Below are positions 59,546-64,000 of a DNA stretch of 64,000 nt, in pieces (position 1 is the first letter of the stretch; the number at the start of each line of letters is the position of its first letter). The position numbers were made by a program, and so were the translations under genes. The notes beneath the pieces are model-generated. The model was not told the DNA's origin and searched no databases. It saw only the letters and a list, made by a program, of their open reading frames with translations. The DNA is from Pantoea deleyi. Its GTDB lineage: Bacteria; Pseudomonadota; Gammaproteobacteria; Enterobacterales; Enterobacteriaceae. The DNA is taken from the NCBI RefSeq assembly GCF_022647325.1, contig NZ_CP071405.1:2232001-2296000 (forward strand), written 5' to 3'.

Positions 59546-59800
59546 TTAACGAAACGCCATATAAAAAGCCTGAGTGGCGAAATTCATCATTTCGGCTGAA
59601 AACCACTCCATCAGCATAAAAATGCTGGCAAATACCGCCAGCATTTTCAGCCCAAAGGGCAGCGTTTGTTCCTGAATCTGCATGATAGTCTGAAACAGGC
59701 CAACAATAATGCCTACGGTGGTCGCAAAGGCGATAGGCACCGCCGTGAGCTTCAGCACAACAAGCAGCGCGGAATTGCCAATAAATAATACCTGACTCAT
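59546..59800 (-). CDS. spaQ: T3SS export apparatus protein SpaQ/SctS
   Basis: 84 residues, two membrane helices forming a hairpin, with GLFQTIMQIQEQTLPFGLKMLAVF between them; SctS/FliQ family. Start overlaps the spaP stop (ATGA). Confidence 0.93.
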   Translation of the reverse strand: MSQVLFIGNSALLVVLKLTAVPIAFATTVGIIVGLFQTIMQIQEQTLPFGLKMLAVFASIFMLMEWFSAEMMNFATQAFYMAFR

Positions 59801-60468
59801 GATGTCATCAGATCGGCGTACTGGGCGATCAGTCCTTTAGTTAATAAACTCCAGCCGTTCATTGAGACGAACAGAATGAGCTTAACAGGGATTGAGATAG
59901 TCACCGGGCTCATCATCATCATTCCCAAGGCCAGCAGGATGCTGGAAACGACCATATCGATGACCACGAACGGGACGTAAAGATAGAACGCAATTTTAAA
60001 TGCGCTCTGTATTTCGCTAAGCGCATAGGCCGGCATCAGAGTCATCAGCGGCAGGGCCGTTAACTCATGGTCCTCCACTTCAGGCGCCGGCTCACCGCTT
60101 TTTTGCTGCTGGACTTTATAAAAAAAGCGGATTAATTCATGGTCGGAATAATTCACCAGATAAGCCCGGTAACTGCCTAATCCCTGATCCATAAGTTGTG
60201 TGACAGAGCGGCTGTCATTGAAGTCGATATGGTTGGCTTCGATATAGCCAGAAATTTTCTGACACACCGGCATCATGACAAAAGCGCTGAGAATAAGCGC
60301 GACGCCGTTTAAGGTTAAGGTTGAAGGGACCTGTTGTATCCCCAGAGCATTGCGCACCATCACCAGTACGATAGAGAACTTAATAAAGCAGGTTCCCCCG
60401 GCAATAATAAAAGGCAGTAAGGTGAAAAACGACAGCAGTGCAATTAACGAAATATCATTACTCAGCAT
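59797..60468 (-). CDS. spaP: T3SS export apparatus protein SpaP/SctR
   Basis: 223 residues. SctR/FliP family: FTLLPFIIAGGTCFIKFSIVLVMVRNALGIQQVPS (N-terminal hallmark) and IDMVVSSILLALGMMMMSPVTISIPVKL near the C-terminus. Overlaps the spaO 3' end by 11 bases. Confidence 0.94.
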   Translation of the reverse strand: MLSNDISLIALLSFFTLLPFIIAGGTCFIKFSIVLVMVRNALGIQQVPSTLTLNGVALILSAFVMMPVCQKISGYIEANHIDFNDSRSVTQLMDQGLGSYRAYLVNYSDHELIRFFYKVQQQKSGEPAPEVEDHELTALPLMTLMPAYALSEIQSAFKIAFYLYVPFVVIDMVVSSILLALGMMMMSPVTISIPVKLILFVSMNGWSLLTKGLIAQYADLMTS

Positions 60469-61381
60469 CAGGCTGCACCCTGTTACCTGGCAGAGTCGGG
60501 TTCACGTGATGAACCTCAACCGCCAGAGAGCCGTTTTCCAGCGCCACCAGCTCACCGCGGGCAAAGAGCTTTTTATTTAGGTAAATTTTAATACTCTTTT
60601 CCGCTTCCGGGGAGAGCGCCAGTGAGGTGCCTGGTGCTATAACCTCTAATTCCGCCAGGGTCACCGTCTGGCCCGCCAGCACGAATTCAATCGTGACGGG
60701 CAGGCTGCTCCAGTCGTGCAAAACCTCATCTTCATAATATTCCTGGTCATGCCCTTCCAGCTGTTCTTCCACAATAACCTCCTTATTCGGGTAATAACGC
60801 AGTTTAAAAAATCGGCGATCGCCTATTGCCAGATGGGGCAGATTCTCTTTTATCAGCAGCAAATCCCCCGCTGCCACGTCTGCCAGCTGAGCAAGTGAGA
60901 GCGCGGTGTATCCCAGCACGTAGTTGAGCTGGAATGGCACATCAATAGCGGTGATGGCCGGCACGGGTAATGCGCGCTCTTCACTCTGTGGCCAGTCAAG
61001 ACAAAGCAGCGGGCAAGGCTCTGCGGGGATCGCAAGCGCCTTTGCCGGCAGGGTGTCTGCGGGTAGCGTAATCTGTGCGGCATCCCACACCTGCTCCCCG
61101 ATCAAAAAACTCAGTCCGAGATGGTTTAACCAGCGCGCCAGATAGCTGAGAGGCACCTCCGACCAGGGGATGCCGGGCAGATGGATCTCCATGTAGCCGA
61201 GCCAGGCGTCCACGCTAAGCCAGGCCTGCGCCCGGCTGCCCTGCTTATCCTCAAGCTGCACCTGCAGATAGCGCTCCTGCCCGCTAAACCCCACGATGTC
61301 GCTGCCAGGATGATGGTTACGCAGCAGTTCAAGCGTCAGCTGGCGGCCGTCAGGCTTGCGTAAATGACCTCTCAGGCTCAT
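60458..61381 (-). CDS. spaO: T3SS sorting-platform protein SpaO/SctQ
   Basis: 307 residues, two SPOA-like domains at the C-terminal half (~150-225 and ~235-300; the second: LPVTIEFVLAGQTVTLAELEVIAPGTSLALSPEAEKSIKIYLNKKLFARGELVALENG). Forms the cytoplasmic pods that queue substrates. SctQ genes often make a short internal product; an in-frame TTG after GATGAGG near 60725 is a weak candidate for that. Confidence 0.88.
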   Translation of the reverse strand: MSLRGHLRKPDGRQLTLELLRNHHPGSDIVGFSGQERYLQVQLEDKQGSRAQAWLSVDAWLGYMEIHLPGIPWSEVPLSYLARWLNHLGLSFLIGEQVWDAAQITLPADTLPAKALAIPAEPCPLLCLDWPQSEERALPVPAITAIDVPFQLNYVLGYTALSLAQLADVAAGDLLLIKENLPHLAIGDRRFFKLRYYPNKEVIVEEQLEGHDQEYYEDEVLHDWSSLPVTIEFVLAGQTVTLAELEVIAPGTSLALSPEAEKSIKIYLNKKLFARGELVALENGSLAVEVHHVNPTLPGNRVQPDAE

Positions 61382-62433
61382 TCCTGATCCTCATCCTGCT
61401 GTTGCTGCTGCCGCTGCTGCTGCTGTTCATCCCGCTCCTGCTGGGGGCGCAGAAGATCCGGGCTGAGACCCGTCAGCTGGCCCATATTGCGGAGCAGCAC
61501 ATCCGCTGCACGAACATCGGAAGGCAGCAACGTGACATTGCCGTCACGGCGCGCGTCGGCTGGTACAGACACTCTGACCGAATGGTCGCCTGTCCAGCGT
61601 TGAAACTGGTAGTTCACCTCGAGTGTCTGGCCATCGTTTCCGCTTTTTACCCCGCTTCCCAGCCCGGCCTGCGTCTTTAGCTGCGCAAGCGTTACGGGGC
61701 TATTTCTGCTGTGGGCCACGGTTTCGCCCGGCTTTGCTACCAGACTCTCCGGCTGCTTCGCCTCCTGCCAGAGCGGTCTTGCTTCACCACTTTCTTCTCT
61801 GTTCCGTAACGGCTTTTTCTGACCGTCCGCTTCCGCCACAGGGGCCGATGACGTGACGATGAGCGGGTTTGCCCGGGCGGCAACATGAGGGTGCTGAGGC
61901 GTAGCGAAGGGATGAAGTTTTGTCGCCACCTTTGCAGGCACCTCTGCGGACACGTCTGTGGATACGTCGGTTGTCACCTGTGTGGCTACAGGTGTGGTGG
62001 ATTGCGCCCCGGACGTTGATGCGCCTGCCGAAGCCCTGGTGACTGACGGGCCATTGACCTCGCCTTTCCGGACGCTGACCGCGCTGCTGCCTCTGTCCGT
62101 GCTGGCCATCTGACCAGCAACCGCCTGCGCCACCTGCCGGCGCAGGCCATCGCCCTGCTTTGTCTGCCGGAGTTCTGCGGCAAGGCCCGGAGAGTCGCTC
62201 GCGGCTTGTTTCACCGCCAGCTTTTCGGTTTTCTGCAGACCGCCCCCCCGTGCAGAGGGCGTCGTTAACTGAACCAGCATTTCCGGCGGGAGCATGGCGA
62301 CCAGCGCAGGCATCTCACTGCTCTTATCCTGTTTTTTCTTTTTCGCTATCTGTTTCAGCAGCGTGTGGTCATCCGGCGTTGACGCCCCTTTCATCGCAAC
62401 GCTCATACTGACTTCAGAAATTTTTTCTACCAT
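61378..62433 (-). CDS. spaN: T3SS needle-length regulator SpaN/InvJ (SctP)
   Basis: 351 residues from the ATG at 62433, which lies inside the 3' end of spaM. Long Ser/Thr/Ala/Gln-rich linear body and a compact C-terminal domain (LEVNYQFQRWTGDHSVRVSVPAD) that resembles SctP/FliK switch domains, ending in a Gln/Glu-rich tail (QQQQRQQQQQDEDQE). Acts as molecular ruler and substrate switch with SpaS. Primary sequence is poorly conserved in this family; the assignment rests on position and architecture. Confidence 0.82.
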   Translation of the reverse strand: MVEKISEVSMSVAMKGASTPDDHTLLKQIAKKKKQDKSSEMPALVAMLPPEMLVQLTTPSARGGGLQKTEKLAVKQAASDSPGLAAELRQTKQGDGLRRQVAQAVAGQMASTDRGSSAVSVRKGEVNGPSVTRASAGASTSGAQSTTPVATQVTTDVSTDVSAEVPAKVATKLHPFATPQHPHVAARANPLIVTSSAPVAEADGQKKPLRNREESGEARPLWQEAKQPESLVAKPGETVAHSRNSPVTLAQLKTQAGLGSGVKSGNDGQTLEVNYQFQRWTGDHSVRVSVPADARRDGNVTLLPSDVRAADVLLRNMGQLTGLSPDLLRPQQERDEQQQQRQQQQQDEDQE

Positions 62434-62875
62434 AACCCGCAATCTCCTGAATTTCGCTTTCTGCATCATTGTCACAGCGGCGTAAATATTCGCGGCGCAG
62501 TGGCCGCAAATAATAAGAAAGTTTGTAGTGCTTTTTATCCAGCATGCTCATTGCGGCGCGATGCTGCTCAAGGGTGTTCTCCAGACTATATTTTTCGTTT
62601 TCCAGTTGATTTATTTTATGAAGAACCAGTTGCAGGTGAGTCAATAACGCGCCCTGCTGCCTTATTCCCTTATAAATATCTGCACGGCTGTGTAACCCGG
62701 AGGGGGTTAACATTTTTATCTGCTGGTTAATATCAGCGCACTCCTGCTGATATTCAGCCATTTTCAGCCTTATTTTCGCTAAGCGGTTTTCCGTTTTTAC
62801 GATATCGCCCTGCAGGATCTGCTGTTTGCGCTCGAGCAGGGAAACAAACTCGCGCCCTTTACGCCACGCTTCCAT
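62414..62875 (-). CDS. spaM: T3SS stalk protein SpaM/InvI (SctO)
   Basis: 153 residues from the ATG at 62875, overlapping the end of invC by 17 bases. Almost entirely alpha-helical coiled coil (EFVSLLERKQQILQGDIVKTENRLAKIRLKMAEYQQ...), the plan of the FliJ/SctO stalk that connects the ATPase to the export gate. Salmonella InvI is 147 residues. Confidence 0.88.
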   Translation of the reverse strand: MEAWRKGREFVSLLERKQQILQGDIVKTENRLAKIRLKMAEYQQECADINQQIKMLTPSGLHSRADIYKGIRQQGALLTHLQLVLHKINQLENEKYSLENTLEQHRAAMSMLDKKHYKLSYYLRPLRREYLRRCDNDAESEIQEIAGYGRKNF

Positions 62876-64000
62876 ATAAGCTCTCCAGGCAGGCCTGCAT
62901 GTCGGTTTTTTCTTCCATGCCTTGCTGGAGAAACGCTTCCATCTGATTTTTGCGATCAAACGCCGCATCGTTCTCCGGATTCTCGCCGCGCCGATATTCG
63001 CCGAGATCCAGATAGAGCTGCATCTCTTTCTGACGGACAAGATATTCGCGAAAACGTTTTGCCAGCTGACGGTGTTCCGGATCGGTTACCTGCAAAAATA
63101 CGCGGCTGATGCTCTGCATAATATCGATCGCCGGATAGTGTCCCTTCGCGGCCAGCTTTTTGCTGAGATAAATATGGCCATCAAGAATCGAGCGAACCTC
63201 ATCGCCAATGACATCCGACTCCTCCTCATTTTCAATCAGCACCGTGTAGAAGGCCGTGATGGAGCCGGTTAAAAAGCGTCCGGGCCGCTCCAGTAATTTT
63301 GGCAAAGCTTCAAATACGGATGCCGGGTAGCCTCTTCGGGCGGGCAGTTCTCCCATGCTGAGCGCCACATCACGCAGCGCGCGCGCATAGCGGGTTATCG
63401 AGTCGATAAACAGAAGTACGTTCTGACCTTGCCCGCTGAAGAACTCGGCTATCGTCGTGGCAATCTGCGCCGCGTTACAGCGCTCAACGCAGGAACGGTC
63501 TGAGGTTGCGTAAACCAGCACGATCTGAGAACAGCGCGACGAACGCTTCAGCTCTTCCACAAACTCGGTGACTTCACGTCCACGCTCCCCAATAAGCCCG
63601 ATGACGTAGATGTCCGCTGCGGAGTGTTCAACGATCATGCTCATTAAAGACGTTTTACCACAGCCCGCCGCCGCAAAAATGCCCATACGCTGACCCTGCC
63701 CGCAGGTCAGCAGGCCATCAATGGCCCTGACACCGGTGGCCAGAGATTCAGTGATAGGCTTACGCTGAGTAAAATCTTTCGGCGCCCCGCAGGCGTCCAG
63801 ACTTTGCGCACCGGGTAAAGTCTGCTGCACGCCGTTGTCCAGGCGCCCGCGAACCGTACCCGTTGCGTCAATGATTGCCCCGGCGATATTTTTATGCACA
63901 TCGATACGAAAAGGCTTGCCGGTAGGCAGCAGGACATTGCTGCGTGAAAAGCCCTGATTATCGTTAAGCAGGCTCAGTAACGTATGTTCCTTATTGAACC
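62859..64000 (-). CDS. invC: T3SS ATPase InvC/SctN, N-terminus beyond the window
   Basis: About 380 residues visible; the frame runs out of the right edge (HTLLSLLNDNQGFSRSNVLLPTG continues upstream of the GTG at 63899, so that GTG is not the start). F1-ATPase-like: Walker A GIFAAAGCGKTSLM, GLIGERGREVTEFVEEL, Walker B VLLFIDSITRYARALRDV, and the arginine-finger region. Hexamer energises substrate unfolding and chaperone release. The remaining inv genes should lie just to the right. Confidence 0.94.
   Translation of the reverse strand, partial: FNKEHTLLSLLNDNQGFSRSNVLLPTGKPFRIDVHKNIAGAIIDATGTVRGRLDNGVQQTLPGAQSLDACGAPKDFTQRKPITESLATGVRAIDGLLTCGQGQRMGIFAAAGCGKTSLMSMIVEHSAADIYVIGLIGERGREVTEFVEELKRSSRCSQIVLVYATSDRSCVERCNAAQIATTIAEFFSGQGQNVLLFIDSITRYARALRDVALSMGELPARRGYPASVFEALPKLLERPGRFLTGSITAFYTVLIENEEESDVIGDEVRSILDGHIYLSKKLAAKGHYPAIDIMQSISRVFLQVTDPEHRQLAKRFREYLVRQKEMQLYLDLGEYRRGENPENDAAFDRKNQMEAFLQQGMEEKTDMQACLESLYGSVA

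Overview
The window reads as chromosomal DNA of an enterobacterial plant- or insect-associated bacterium, most likely Pantoea or a close relative in the Erwiniaceae. This rests on two housekeeping blocks in the usual Enterobacterales order (cho-spy-astEBDAC, and chaC-chaB/chaA-kdsA-sirB1-sirB2-prmC-prfA-hemA/lolB-ispE-prs...ychH-pth-ychF). They are joined to a reduced T6SS-type locus and an SPI-1-type (Inv/Spa) type III secretion island, both of which are known from Pantoea/Erwinia. Genus is an inference; no rRNA or other species marker is present.

Layout. 1-7.3 kb: end of cho, spy, and the arginine-degrading astCADBE operon on the minus strand, with a well-formed sigma-54 promoter and distant NtrC-like sites. 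8.2-9.3 kb: OmpF/C-type porin behind an OmpR-like box. 9.3-10.9 kb: GGDEF-EAL protein. 11.3-12.3 kb: OhrR/MarR-type regulator followed by two tiny, start/stop-overlapping ORFs, the second resembling the YmgB/AriR family. 12.4-13.9 kb: inverse-autotransporter (invasin-like) barrel. 14.0-21.3 kb: ribose-type ABC sugar or polyol importer with two short-chain dehydrogenases, a DUF2291 lipoprotein and a divergent DeoR-type repressor with palindromic candidate operators. 21.3-21.65 kb: a tandemly duplicated ~150 bp structured non-coding repeat.

22.2-31.2 kb: a T6SS-derived locus reduced to an SH3 lipoprotein, TssL (DotU-OmpA), a shortened TssM, TagF, an FHA protein, the PppA phosphatase, an unknown periplasmic protein and the PpkA kinase. 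It holds the whole Ser/Thr phospho-switch and the membrane anchor, but no sheath, tube, baseplate, ClpV or VgrG. 31.2-45.7 kb: core genes (glutathione turnover, cation antiport, KDO synthesis, release factor 1 and its methylase, haem entry enzyme, LolB, isoprenoid kinase, PRPP synthetase, a GGDEF cyclase, YchH, Pth, YchF), closed by three back-to-back hairpins.

45.7-64.0 kb: lower-GC island with an SPI-1-type T3SS on the minus strand (invC 5'-truncated by the window end, spaM-N-O-P-Q-R-S, sicA, sipB-C-D, a small unknown ORF, a SipA-position protein, iacP, and a protein at the SptP position). The export apparatus and translocators are conventional. The cargo end is not: the SptP-position gene looks like a eukaryotic-type RhoGAP, the SipA-position protein keeps a SipA-like N-terminus but ends in a duplicated unknown motif, and a divergent gene at the island edge carries a DUF218 (SanA/YdcF-like) domain behind a disordered N-terminus. 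These candidate effectors and the reduced T6SS phospho-switch locus are the most interesting content.
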